From Kribbella pratensis (GTDB lineage Bacteria > Actinomycetota > Actinomycetes > Propionibacteriales > Kribbellaceae), in contig NZ_SODP01000004.1 in the NCBI RefSeq assembly GCF_004365355.1, positions 1-64,000 on the forward strand: a stretch of 64,000 nt of DNA, read 5' to 3'. This document shows positions 15,640-24,041 of the stretch, piece by piece. The notes beneath the pieces are model-generated. The model saw only the letters and a list, made by a program, of their open reading frames with translations, ran no database searches and was not told where the DNA came from. The first letter of the stretch is position 1, and the number at the start of each line of letters is the position of its first letter. Position numbers and translations under genes: made by a program.

Positions 15640-16656
15640 ATGACGAACACGAACGTGGTGACCGCGCCCCAGCACAGCGGCGTGAGGCGAAGCCTGCCCG
15701 CCCTCGGCCTGTTCTTCTTGTCGCCCCTGGTCGCGGAGTTCCTGCTCGGGAACATCCCGATCAGCGCGTTCTACGCGATCCTGACCCTGGCTCCGCTGTA
15801 CGGCGGCGGCGCGGTCCTGATCCGCGAGCTGGTCCGTCGGCAGGGCTGGGGCTACCCCAGCGTGATCGTCCTCGCCCTCGCGTACGGCGTGATCGAGGAA
15901 GGCATCACCACCCAGTCGCTGTTCAACCCGAACTACGCCGACCTGCGCCTGCTCGACCCCGGCCACATCTCCGCACTGGGCATGGGCGCGCCGTGGACCG
16001 TGTTCGTCCTCGGCCTGCACACGGTGTGGAGCATCACCGTCCCGATCGTCCTGATGGAGTCGGTCTCCCGCCGTCCCCGCGAGCCGTGGCTCGGCAAGAT
16101 CGGCCTGTGGGTGTACGGCATGCTCTTCCTCGCCGGCATCGCCGCGACAACCGCGTTCGGCTACACCAAGGACTCGTTCCGTGCGTCGACCGGCCAGAAC
16201 ATCGGAGTCGGCATCGCGATCGTCGTCCTGGTCGCCCTGGCCGTGTGGATCGGCCGCCGGACACATGGCCGTACGGCGGGAAGCGTTCCGACGGCGGGAA
16301 GCGTTCCGTCCGCGTGGATCATCGGGGTGGTCACCCTGGTGCTCGGCTCCGGTTGGATGGTCGTCAACGACCAGATCAAGAACGGCTGGCTCGAGGCGAT
16401 CCTGCTGCTGGCGATCGAGGTACTCACGGTCTTCGTCATCGTCACCGGGTCCCGACGGACCGGCTGGACCCGGCTGCACACGCTGGCCGCCGCGGGCGGC
16501 GCGCTGCTCACCTACGCGTGGCACGCGTTCCCGGAGACGCCGGTCTTCGACGCCCCGCGCAGCACCGACCTGATCGGGAACGCGGTCTTCGCCCTGTTGG
16601 CGGTGGCCCTGCTGATCTCTGCGACAATCACGTGTGACAAGTTCGGTGACTCCTGA
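15640..16656 (+). CDS. Polytopic membrane protein of unknown function (338 aa)
   Basis: About eight or nine hydrophobic helices, beginning with LPALGLFFLSPLVAEFLL. The first part has a conserved-looking YGVIEEGITTQSLFNPNY stretch, with two adjacent glutamates close to a helix end. I cannot assign a transporter family. The start at ATG 15640 is preferred over 15544, because the 32 residues between them look unstructured. It is divergent from TetR across a perfect operator and overlaps the following MFS gene, so the three form a likely repressor-plus-export unit. The repeated segment TAGSVP is due to an exact 18-base duplication. Confidence 0.75.
   Translation: MTNTNVVTAPQHSGVRRSLPALGLFFLSPLVAEFLLGNIPISAFYAILTLAPLYGGGAVLIRELVRRQGWGYPSVIVLALAYGVIEEGITTQSLFNPNYADLRLLDPGHISALGMGAPWTVFVLGLHTVWSITVPIVLMESVSRRPREPWLGKIGLWVYGMLFLAGIAATTAFGYTKDSFRASTGQNIGVGIAIVVLVALAVWIGRRTHGRTAGSVPTAGSVPSAWIIGVVTLVLGSGWMVVNDQIKNGWLEAILLLAIEVLTVFVIVTGSRRTGWTRLHTLAAAGGALLTYAWHAFPETPVFDAPRSTDLIGNAVFALLAVALLISATITCDKFGDS
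16273..16308 (+). repeat. Exact 18-base tandem duplication
   Basis: The unit ACGGCGGGAAGCGTTCCG is present twice back to back (16273-16290 and 16291-16308). It adds six residues in frame (TAGSVP repeated) in a loop of the membrane protein. Perfect identity suggests a recent slippage event. Confidence 0.85.
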
Positions 16657-17843
16657 CACACGCCGTAGCACGCGGCACGTCAGCCTGGCGTTGTTCGCGC
16701 TGGCGACCGGTGGTTTCGCGATCGGGACCACCGAGTTCGTCACGATGGGGCTGCTGCCACAGATCGCGGACGGCGTACACATCTCGATCCCGACGGCCGG
16801 CCATGTCATCTCGGCGTACGCGCTGGGGGTCGTGGTCGGCGCTCCGCTGATCGCGGCGTTCGGCGCGCGGACCGGGCGGAAGCGGTTGCTGCTCGGGCTG
16901 GTCGCGGTGTTCGTGCTCGGCAACGTGCTGTCGGCCGTTGCCTCGAGCTACGAGTTCCTGATGGCGGCCCGGTTCCTGTCCGGCGTACCGCACGGAGCGT
17001 TCTTCGGGATCGGCGCGGTCGTCGGCGCATCGATGGTGGCGCCTGAGCGGCGTGCACGGGCGGTGTCGATGACGATGGTCGGGTTGCCGGTCGCGAACAT
17101 CATCGGCGTACCGCTGACGACGTTGCTCGGTCAGCGGCTCGGATGGCAGGTGCCGTTCCTCGCGGTCGGCGTACTAGGGACGCTGACACTAGTTGCAGTG
17201 TGGCTATGGGTGCCGGCGCAACCGGTCGGCAGCGACGTGAACGTCCGGAGCGAGCTCAGCGCGCTGGCCCGACCGCAGGTGTGGATGGCCCTGCTGGTCG
17301 GCATGGTCGGCTTCGGCGGCATGTTCGCGACGTACTCGTACATCACCCCGACGATGACGGAACTGGCCGGCTTCTCGGAGTCCGCGGTGACGATCGTGCT
17401 GGCCGTGTACGGCGTGGGCATGACGGTCGGGACTGTCGTCGGCGGGCGGCTCGCGGACCGGTCACTGATGGGCAGTGTGTACGGCGGACTGGCCGCGGTG
17501 GCCGTCGTACTCGGAACGTTCGGCTGGCTAGCGCAGACGCGACCCGGCGCGCTGATCGCGGTGTTCGCGATGGGGTGCTCGGCGAGCATCCTCGTACCGG
17601 CACTGCAGACCCGCCTGATGGACGTCGCGCACGAGGGCCAGTCATTGGCCGCGTCGCTCAACCACTCCACGTTGAACATCGCCAAACGCACTCGGCGCCT
17701 GGCTCGGCGGCGTCGTCCTCGCGGCCGGCTACGGCTACGAATGGCCGAGCCGGCTGGGTGCCGCACTCGCTGTCGCGGGCCTGCTGCTCGCCTTGATTTC
17801 CGGTCTGATGGAACGTCGAGGGACAAATCAGGTGCTTGCCTGA
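16634..17843 (+). pseudogene. MFS drug/sugar exporter (DHA1, AraJ-like), frameshifted near the 3' end
   Basis: Twelve-helix major facilitator of the arabinose-efflux/DHA1 type: start GTG 16634 or 16646, GGFAIGTTEFVTMGLLP, the motif-A-like GARTGRKR loop, and FLSGVPHGAFFGIG. The conserved NHSTLNIA near the end should continue NALGAWLGG. In the sequence an extra A in AAA (17684-17686) shifts the frame. Reading one base later from there gives NALGAWLGGVVLAAGYGYEW and further helix residues, ending at the TGA at 17841-17843 (about 402 aa in all). So this is either a fresh 1-base insertion or a sequencing error. It overlaps the upstream membrane-protein gene by 23 bases. Confidence 0.85.
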
Positions 17844-17878
17844 CCTGCTGATCACCGCCCACTTGGTTGAATCGGGGT

Positions 17879-19126
17879 ATGGCGACGATGACCCTGAGCG
17901 CGGCCGATCAGGTACGGCGGCGTGGGCTGCGGCGGATGCGGTCCGTGGCGTTGGCGCTGCTGCTGCTCGCGGCGGTGATCTATGTGGCGACGCTTCACCT
18001 CAGCGGCGGCTGGGCGTACCTGAACGCGGCATCCGAGGCGGCGATGGTGGGTGCGCTGGCGGACTGGTTCGCGGTCACTGCGCTGTTCCGGCACCCGCTC
18101 GGCCTACCGATTCCGCACACCGCGATCGTGCCGACCCGGAAGAACAGCCTGGCCGAGAGCCTCGAGCAGTTCGTCACCGAGAACTTCCTGTCCGAGGAAG
18201 TCGTCGCGGAGAAGATGCGTACGGCGCAGGTGAGCCGCCGCGTCGGTGAATGGCTCGCGGACGGCACACACGCCGAGCGGATCGTGGCGGAAGGTGCGCG
18301 GACGATCGGGGCGGCGCTGCCGCAGATCGGCGACGAGGATGTGTCGGCGTTCGTGCGAGGGACGTTGCTGCCGCGGTTCGTGAAGGAACCGTTGAGCCCG
18401 ATCGCGGGCCATTTCGTCCAGTCCGTGGTCGAGGACGGCGCGCATCACGCACTGTTCGACCTGCTGATGGTCGAGGCGTACGACTGGCTGGCGAGCAACC
18501 GGGAGCTGGTCGCGGACGTGGTCGGGCCGCGGGCGCCGCGCTGGTCGCCGCAGTGGGTGGACCGGCTGGTGATCGACCGGATCCACCGCGAGGCGCTGGC
18601 GTGGCTGGCCGACGTACGCGACAACCAGGCGCATCCGGCGCGACGGGCTGTCGACCGGCTGCTCGCGCAGTTGGCCGACGATCTGCAGCACGACCCCGAC
18701 ACGATGGAACGGTTCGAGACGTGGAAGACGCGGATGCTGACGCATCCCGACATGGCCTCGAGCCTGACTGCGGTCTGGGACGCGATGCGTACGGCGCTCA
18801 TCGACTCGATCAACGACCCGGACAGCACGCTGCGGACGCGCGCGATCAAGGCAATCCGTGATCTGGGCAGCCGGCTCCAGGACGACGAAACGCTCCGCAC
18901 CCGCGTCGACGCCCGCGCCGTCGAGGCCGTCGGGTACGTCGTACGCACGTACGGCGCCGAGATCGTGTCCGTCATCTCCGACACGATCGAACGCTGGGAC
19001 GGCCGCGAGGCGTCCGCGCGGATCGAGCTCCACGTCGGGCGCGACCTCCAGTTCATCCGCATCAACGGCACCGTGGTCGGCGCGCTCGTCGGCCTCCTCA
19101 TCCACACCCTGAGCCAGCTGCTGTGA
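17879..19126 (+). CDS. DUF445 membrane protein (415 aa)
   Basis: Member of the DUF445 (YjiN-like) family. An N-terminal membrane helix (LALLLLAAVIYVATL) is followed by the signature AASEAAMVGALADWFAVTALF and HPLGLPIPHTAIVP. A long helical cytoplasmic region follows, then a C-terminal helix IRINGTVVGALVGLLIHTLS. The biochemical role of the family is not established. ATG 17879 is chosen; the TTG at 17867 is unlikely. The last codon overlaps the next gene as GTGA, so the two proteins are made together. Confidence 0.88.
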   Translation: MATMTLSAADQVRRRGLRRMRSVALALLLLAAVIYVATLHLSGGWAYLNAASEAAMVGALADWFAVTALFRHPLGLPIPHTAIVPTRKNSLAESLEQFVTENFLSEEVVAEKMRTAQVSRRVGEWLADGTHAERIVAEGARTIGAALPQIGDEDVSAFVRGTLLPRFVKEPLSPIAGHFVQSVVEDGAHHALFDLLMVEAYDWLASNRELVADVVGPRAPRWSPQWVDRLVIDRIHREALAWLADVRDNQAHPARRAVDRLLAQLADDLQHDPDTMERFETWKTRMLTHPDMASSLTAVWDAMRTALIDSINDPDSTLRTRAIKAIRDLGSRLQDDETLRTRVDARAVEAVGYVVRTYGAEIVSVISDTIERWDGREASARIELHVGRDLQFIRINGTVVGALVGLLIHTLSQLL

Positions 19127-19680
19127 AGCCGACGTACATCCGCAAACGCAAACGGCCTTCTGGGTCAGGGCTCTGGTCGGCGTACCCGCTGGCCACGGAC
19201 GAGTTCGGCACGTGGTTCTACACCCCGGCACACTCGCACTACCGCGCCGACAACGGCGAGATCTGCGAGGTGGCCCAACTCGGTCCCGGTGGTCCGGGCG
19301 AGCATTGCGTCCAGCTCTCACCGCACGACGGCTGGTGGTTCGCCTACTTCCGACAGAGCGGACTACTGCACGTCGACGTGAGCACCCAACCGACCCTCAT
19401 CGGATCGGAGTGGACCTTCGACGACCTCGAGCTGGATCCCTTCCGCAAGCCCGACGGCACCATCGGCACCGAGGACTGGGACGAACTGGCCGCCGCCCAC
19501 GCAACCGGCCTGATCACCGACGCCGAACGCAAGGCAACCGAAAACGCTGCCCACACGCTGGAGCATCATTTCGAGGCAGCCGTAGAGCCCTTCGGCCGAG
19601 TCGGCTGGGATCGCTTGGCAGCGGCGATAGAACTAAAGCTACCGCCGCTCACCGACTTCGGAGATCGCCCCCTGGACTAG
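19123..19680 (+). CDS. DUF402 domain protein (185 aa)
   Basis: Contains the DUF402 fold, with its two-strand pattern ending in acidic ligand positions: LLHVDVSTQPTLIG, FDDLELDPFRKPDG and TEDWDELAAAHATG. Characterised relatives hydrolyse nucleoside di- or triphosphates or bind RNA (FAU-1). Asp/Glu pairs here would bind Mg2+. The GTG start overlaps the stop of the DUF445 gene (GTGA). It is cytosolic. The specific substrate is unknown. It is tail to tail with the carboxypeptidase gene by 4 bases. Confidence 0.82.
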   Translation: MKPTYIRKRKRPSGSGLWSAYPLATDEFGTWFYTPAHSHYRADNGEICEVAQLGPGGPGEHCVQLSPHDGWWFAYFRQSGLLHVDVSTQPTLIGSEWTFDDLELDPFRKPDGTIGTEDWDELAAAHATGLITDAERKATENAAHTLEHHFEAAVEPFGRVGWDRLAAAIELKLPPLTDFGDRPLD

Positions 19681-20417
19681 ATGCCGCAGTTGGGCGCACT
19701 CCACGAGTTCGTCGTACGGATGTCTACGTGGGTGTGGTCGTTGTGGTCGGGGTAGCCGGGGCCGAAGATGCCGCCGAAGCCGTGGTTGCGGGCTTCCTTC
19801 GCCATCGTGCAGAAGGAGTGGACGCCGGTGAGATCGGCGGAGCGGCCGTACAGGTGCTGGCTGTTGCTCGCTCCGCCGACCGAGTTGTTGCACGGGATGC
19901 TGCGGAAGCCGCTCGAGATGTTGAGCGGCTGGTCGCCTAGCGCGTGCCGAAGCGCTTCCAGTTGCCACATCGTCTGCAGCGCGTTGGCCTTGGTCGCCGC
20001 CTCCGACAGCGGACCGCCGTCGTACCCGGATCCGCCACAGCCGTCGTCCAACTCGGCGTACGTGAAGTGGATCGGCGTGCAGTCATCGTCCTGCAGCGCA
20101 TAGATCTTGCTGAACGTCGCCGGCCCGGCAACCCCATCGGCACCCAGCCCGTACGCCGACTGGAAGCGCTGCACCGCGGCCTTCGTGGCCGGCCCGAAAT
20201 CGCCGTCGGTTGCGAGATGACCGCCGTACCCGGGATAGCCGGCGACGCGGATCTGCAACTGCCGCACATCCTCGCCGTTCATCCCCTGGCTGAGCGTGCG
20301 ACCCCAGGTATAGCAACCGTCGGCGTGCGCGACCGTCGTGGCGACGACCTGCGACGCGGTGAGGGTTGCCGCAAACAGCATCAGTACGGCGAGCAGTCGC
20401 GGGAACGTGATGGACAT
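19677..20417 (-). CDS. Zinc D-Ala-D-Ala carboxypeptidase, M15A, with peptidoglycan-binding domain (246 aa)
   Basis: Secreted cell-wall enzyme trimming the terminal D-Ala of peptidoglycan stems. It has a signal peptide (1-32, ending THAH-like ATTVAHADG). A PG_binding_1 domain follows (about 45-108: NGEDVRQLQIRVAGYPG, DGDFGPATKAAVQRFQ). The M15 catalytic domain has zinc ligands in SQHLYGRSAD and DHTHVDIR. The architecture matches the Streptomyces albus G carboxypeptidase. Six cysteines in the mature part probably form disulfides. GGAGGTG precedes the ATG. It is divergent from the SigE-family sigma factor, which may answer cell-envelope stress; this link is inferred from position only. Confidence 0.92.
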   Translation of the reverse strand: MSITFPRLLAVLMLFAATLTASQVVATTVAHADGCYTWGRTLSQGMNGEDVRQLQIRVAGYPGYGGHLATDGDFGPATKAAVQRFQSAYGLGADGVAGPATFSKIYALQDDDCTPIHFTYAELDDGCGGSGYDGGPLSEAATKANALQTMWQLEALRHALGDQPLNISSGFRSIPCNNSVGGASNSQHLYGRSADLTGVHSFCTMAKEARNHGFGGIFGPGYPDHNDHTHVDIRTTNSWSAPNCGI

Positions 20418-20597
20418 CGGACACCTCCGGGGCGGTGAAGGAACCTGTCGCACCCCAGCATTCCGGCACAATCCACCGATTGGCCAGTGCTCAGCGAAAC
20501 TTTCCGACCATTCGCCGGGGCAACCATTCGGGTGGGCCGACTGGTCCATCGACATGTGAGCATTGACGATGGCGTAGTCACAACGGGGGTGACGCGG

Positions 20598-21107
20598 GTG
20601 CGGGCCGACGACGGTGCCGGGGGCTTCGACGTCTTCGTGGCGGGGCGCTCGCAGAGCTTGTTGCGGACCGCCTACCTGTTGACTCGGGACCACGCGCTGG
20701 CCGAGGACCTCGTCCAGACCGCGCTGGCCAAGGCCTGGTTCCACTGGTCGCGGATCCGCGAGGACAACCCCGAGCCGTACGTCCGGCGGATCCTCGTCAC
20801 GACGTACTCCTCCTGGTGGCGCCGCCGCTGGAACGGCGAGATCCCGACCGAGGAGCTGCCCGAATCCCCCACACCGCATGACGAGGACGGGCTCGACCTC
20901 TGGGACGCGATCGGCCGTCTCCCACGCCGCCAACGCGCCGTCGTGGTCCTGCGCTTCTACGAGGACCTCACCGAAGCCGAGACCGCCCGCCTGATGGGCA
21001 GCACGGTCGGCACCGTGAAGTCCCAGACCTCCAAAGCCCTCGCCAAACTCCGCGTCGACCCCGCGCTGACCGCCGGTACGACGGCAGACCGGGAGACCCC
21101 GCGATGA
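20598..21107 (+). CDS. SigE-family ECF RNA polymerase sigma factor (169 aa)
   Basis: Extracytoplasmic-function sigma factor of the actinobacterial SigE group. Region 2 contains SLLRTAYLLTRDHALAEDLVQ and KAWFHWSRI. Region 4 contains LPRRQRAVVVLRFYEDLTEAE and GSTVGTVKSQTSKAL. GTG 20598 has GGGGG 8 bases upstream; GTG 20589 is an alternative. It is coupled by ATGA to a membrane protein that probably holds it inactive or senses the signal. Targets are unknown. The divergent D-Ala-D-Ala carboxypeptidase is a natural candidate. Confidence 0.9.
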   Translation: MRADDGAGGFDVFVAGRSQSLLRTAYLLTRDHALAEDLVQTALAKAWFHWSRIREDNPEPYVRRILVTTYSSWWRRRWNGEIPTEELPESPTPHDEDGLDLWDAIGRLPRRQRAVVVLRFYEDLTEAETARLMGSTVGTVKSQTSKALAKLRVDPALTAGTTADRETPR

Positions 21108-22531
21108 ACCTCCAAGACCTGCGCGACGAGCTCGCGACCCGCGCCACCATCGCCGACGAGCACCCGGCCGACCTGCTCCCGGGCGTCAAGAACAAGATCC
21201 GTGCCACCCGTCGCCGCCGTACGTTCACCGCGCTCGGCGTCGCCGCCGTCGTCGCAGCGATCGGCGCCGGCCTCGTCCCCAGCCTGCGGTCCACGCCGCC
21301 CGACCCGGCTGACGACACCCCGCACGACTACTCCAGGAATGGCATGACGGTCCCCGGCACGGTCGGCGACGACAAGTTGCTCAAGGCATGGATCGGCGAC
21401 CGCGGCCAGGACGAATTGTCGTTCACCTGGACCCCGCAGACGACGTCGGTCACGCTCCGCGCCGACTGCAGCGCCGTCGGCGGCATGTACGGGGTCCGCT
21501 TCAAGATCAACGGCTGGTACGTCGGCGATGCCGGCTGCGACGGCGGCCCGGGTACCTGGAACCTGGGCGCCAGCGCCGAGATCCGGCCGGACGACGCCCT
21601 CTGGTTGACCTCACCAGTCGGCAAACCGGCGCAGGTCACGGCCGAGGTGATCGACCTGCAGACCCGCCGGCCGGACGCGAAGAACGCCCAGCTGGCGGTG
21701 GGCATCTACTCCACCGGGACGAAGCCTTCCGAAGGTCCCCCGACCCGGACGGTCCCGGCCGACCCCGACGCCTATAGCAGGTACGGGGTGGTCTACCGGT
21801 CGAGGATCGGCGGCGACACCCTGGCCGCGGCGCAGGTCGCCGACCCGGGGCGGACCGAGGTGCGGTTCAGCTTCACCGCGACCGGCAACCGCCTGGTCCT
21901 GCACGACTTCTGTACGGCGAACGCGGGCTACGATTCCGCCGACCGGCCGTATTCGGTCTCGATCCGGGTCGGGCCGGGCGCGCCGTACAGCTCGACCTGC
22001 GAGGCGAGCTCGACCGATGCCGGGACCGGCAGCAGCATGACGATCGCTTCACCGGTGCCGGCCGGGCAGCGCGTCGACGTGGTCGCGCAGATCGTCCCGT
22101 CGCATCAAGGGGGTCCGGCAGCACCCCCGGATGCCCGGTTGGGGTTAGGCGTCTACTTCGAGGGCAACCAGCACCTGGTCGACGGGGTCTTCCTGCCCGA
22201 GCGGATCGAGAGCGGCGGGTACGACTATAAGCTCGCCGACGTCCGCACAGCCCCAGGGCCGAGCAAGACGATGTCGATGGTCACCCCCGCAGACACGCCG
22301 TACGTGATCGCCTACGGCAGTCCGCCGCTGGGCGTATCCGGTCAGATCGAGGGCATCCTGCGGGTCGGCAAGTCGGAGAGCGGGATCGGTGCCGCCGCGG
22401 GCTCGGGCGGGTCACTGGGAATCGCCCGTGATCCGCGCCCGGCCGGCCCGGCGGGCACCGCCAGCCTTACCGTCACCGGCGGCGTACCGACGAAGGGCAA
22501 GCTGATCCTCGCGATCTACCTGCCCGTCTAG
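21104..22531 (+). CDS. Membrane-anchored partner of the SigE-like sigma factor (475 aa)
   Basis: A short N-terminal cytoplasmic helix (MNLQDLRDELATRA, LLPGVKNKIRATRRRR) precedes one membrane helix (about 40-58). A long exported beta-rich part follows. It contains two similar domains, each with a strand pattern such as DELSFTWTP or TEVRFSFTA, two cysteines, and an end such as LAVGIYS or LGLGVYF, so it looks like an internal duplication. No zinc anti-sigma HXXXCXXC motif is present. Coupling to the sigma gene (ATGA) suggests an unusual anti-sigma or sensor, but that is inference. Confidence 0.7.
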   Translation: MNLQDLRDELATRATIADEHPADLLPGVKNKIRATRRRRTFTALGVAAVVAAIGAGLVPSLRSTPPDPADDTPHDYSRNGMTVPGTVGDDKLLKAWIGDRGQDELSFTWTPQTTSVTLRADCSAVGGMYGVRFKINGWYVGDAGCDGGPGTWNLGASAEIRPDDALWLTSPVGKPAQVTAEVIDLQTRRPDAKNAQLAVGIYSTGTKPSEGPPTRTVPADPDAYSRYGVVYRSRIGGDTLAAAQVADPGRTEVRFSFTATGNRLVLHDFCTANAGYDSADRPYSVSIRVGPGAPYSSTCEASSTDAGTGSSMTIASPVPAGQRVDVVAQIVPSHQGGPAAPPDARLGLGVYFEGNQHLVDGVFLPERIESGGYDYKLADVRTAPGPSKTMSMVTPADTPYVIAYGSPPLGVSGQIEGILRVGKSESGIGAAAGSGGSLGIARDPRPAGPAGTASLTVTGGVPTKGKLILAIYLPV

Positions 22532-23280
22532 ACCCAGCTGTGGAGGTCGGCGGCGTCCTTGGAGAATTGTTCTGGGGAGTCGTCGGCGACGAACTCGAGG
22601 AGGGCGTTGATCTCGCGGGGTTCGGCGGCGAGGCGGTCGAGGACCGGGCGCCAGAGGGACTCGCGGGCCGCGAGGGGCAGCCGGTTGTTGGACGGCCACC
22701 AGGAGAAGACGTGGACCGTGCTCAGCCACGGCATCAGTGCCTCCAGTTGCTGGAGGCACTGGGCGTCGTCCAGATCGACCGGCGGCTGCCAGTACGTCTT
22801 GAGGTTCGGAGCGCCGACGTCGAGCAGCAGCGTGATCGTCGAGTCGACCTCGTCGGTGAGCGTGTTCCGGTGGAACTCCATCGCGATCTCGATGCCCGCA
22901 CCGGCGGCCATGTCGGCCAGTTCGCCCAGTCCGCGGGTCACGGCCATCCGGTCGCCGACGCCCGCATCCGCCGTACCGACGTTGCCGGCCCAGACCCGGA
23001 TCCGGGGTGCGCCGAGCGCCTCGGCGGTGGCGACCGCGGAGCGCATCTCCTCCCGGTCCACGTTGCCGGCCCGGAGATAGGAGCCGTACGCCGCGACCTG
23101 CAGGCCGTGGACCTCGGTCAGGTTCCGCACCCGCTTGGCGTTGACGAGGTTGCCGAGCGGGACATGCACGTCACCGCCCCACTCGATCGCCGCGAGCCCG
23201 GACTTCGCCGCTACCTCCACCACCTGGTCGACCGGCAACTGCCGGAACGTCACCGAGACCAGACCGGTCCTCACACCCAC
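22528..23280 (-). CDS. Xylose-isomerase-like TIM barrel protein (sugar phosphate isomerase/epimerase, 250 aa)
   Basis: AP-endonuclease-2 / xylose-isomerase-like TIM barrel. Typical metal-site stretches are IEWGGDVHV, IRVWAGN, IAMEFHRNTLTD, LKTYWQPP and VHVFSW, placing Glu, His and Asp ligands at strand ends. Family members isomerise or epimerise sugars and inositol derivatives. GTG 23280 follows AGGAGG; GTG 23274 has better spacing and may be the true start. It is monocistronic, tail to tail with the sigma partner by 4 bases. The substrate is not assignable. Confidence 0.8.
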   Translation of the reverse strand: MGVRTGLVSVTFRQLPVDQVVEVAAKSGLAAIEWGGDVHVPLGNLVNAKRVRNLTEVHGLQVAAYGSYLRAGNVDREEMRSAVATAEALGAPRIRVWAGNVGTADAGVGDRMAVTRGLGELADMAAGAGIEIAMEFHRNTLTDEVDSTITLLLDVGAPNLKTYWQPPVDLDDAQCLQQLEALMPWLSTVHVFSWWPSNNRLPLAARESLWRPVLDRLAAEPREINALLEFVADDSPEQFSKDAADLHSWV

Positions 23281-23343
23281 GCGCGCCTCCTGGTGTTCAC
23301 CCCACCATCCAACCCCATCGCACCAGCCCGACCACGCCCCGCA

Positions 23344-23931
23344 TCACCCGATGGACGGTCCACGCCGGTGCGGCTGACCTGATCTGGTCCCCGCCGCTCC
23401 CGCTTTGGCGACGGCAGCCGTGGCAGCGACCGGACCAGCAGCAGCACCAGCCGCGGCGGCAGCACCGGCGGCAGCACCGGCCGCGGCACCGACGCCGGCA
23501 GCCGGCACCTGGGACGGGCCGCCGGGCACCTTCTTCGCCGCCGCCTCCGCGGCAACAGTGACCTCGTGCGCGATGTAGTCCTCGGCACGCTGGGTCAGCA
23601 ACGGATGGAAGCCGCTCGACCGGTCGTCGGACGCCACCAGGTCAGCAGCCAGCTTCCCGGCCGGCGTGTCCCGGAGGGCAGGATCAGGGCCGCCCTGTTC
23701 CCGGTGCCTAGAGTCCATGTGCGCGCCGAACCGATCCGCCTCGGGCCCATGACTGTCACCGTGCGTCATAGCCAGTACGTCGTGATGCGCGCGCACCGCC
23801 GTCTGCTCGATGGCCTGCTGAATCCGTTGCCGGGCCAGAACGCGATCCTCCGGACCCAGGCCCGCCGATCGGAGCGTGGTTCGCGTCACGTCGTCGACCA
23901 GCGCGTCGAGCAGTTCACGTCGGGACGGCAT
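23344..23931 (-). CDS. Hypothetical protein with Ala/Gly-rich C-terminus (195 aa)
   Basis: The N-terminal 60 residues are helical and charged (ELLDALVDDVTRTTL, RQRIQQAIEQTAV). A His/Asp-rich middle and a helix RAEDYIAHEVTVAAEAAAKK follow. Residues about 145-180 are nearly all Ala and Gly. A perfect AGGAGGT precedes ATG 23931, so translation is very likely. No signal peptide, and I recognise no family. The Ala/Gly stretch could be a soft membrane-active or disordered tail. Confidence 0.6.
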   Translation of the reverse strand: MPSRRELLDALVDDVTRTTLRSAGLGPEDRVLARQRIQQAIEQTAVRAHHDVLAMTHGDSHGPEADRFGAHMDSRHREQGGPDPALRDTPAGKLAADLVASDDRSSGFHPLLTQRAEDYIAHEVTVAAEAAAKKVPGGPSQVPAAGVGAAAGAAAGAAAAAGAAAGPVAATAAVAKAGAAGTRSGQPHRRGPSIG

Positions 23932-24005
23932 CGGTTACCTCCTGTGGTTGTGGCAGGTCGCCGGACAGACTAGCGGCCGGGCGTCTCACGTCATGAGCAA
24001 AGTAG

Positions 24006-24035
24006 TTGGATGCGGCTGTCGGACGGGCTTACGCT
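24006..24035 (+). promoter_or_regulatory. Promoter of rarD (TTGGAT-N18-TACGCT)
   Basis: TTGGAT (24006-24011) and TACGCT (24030-24035) are separated by 18 bases. The predicted transcript start falls on or next to the GTG start codon at 24042, and no ribosome binding site exists, so the mRNA is probably leaderless. Confidence 0.5.
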
Positions 24036-24041
24036 GACGCC

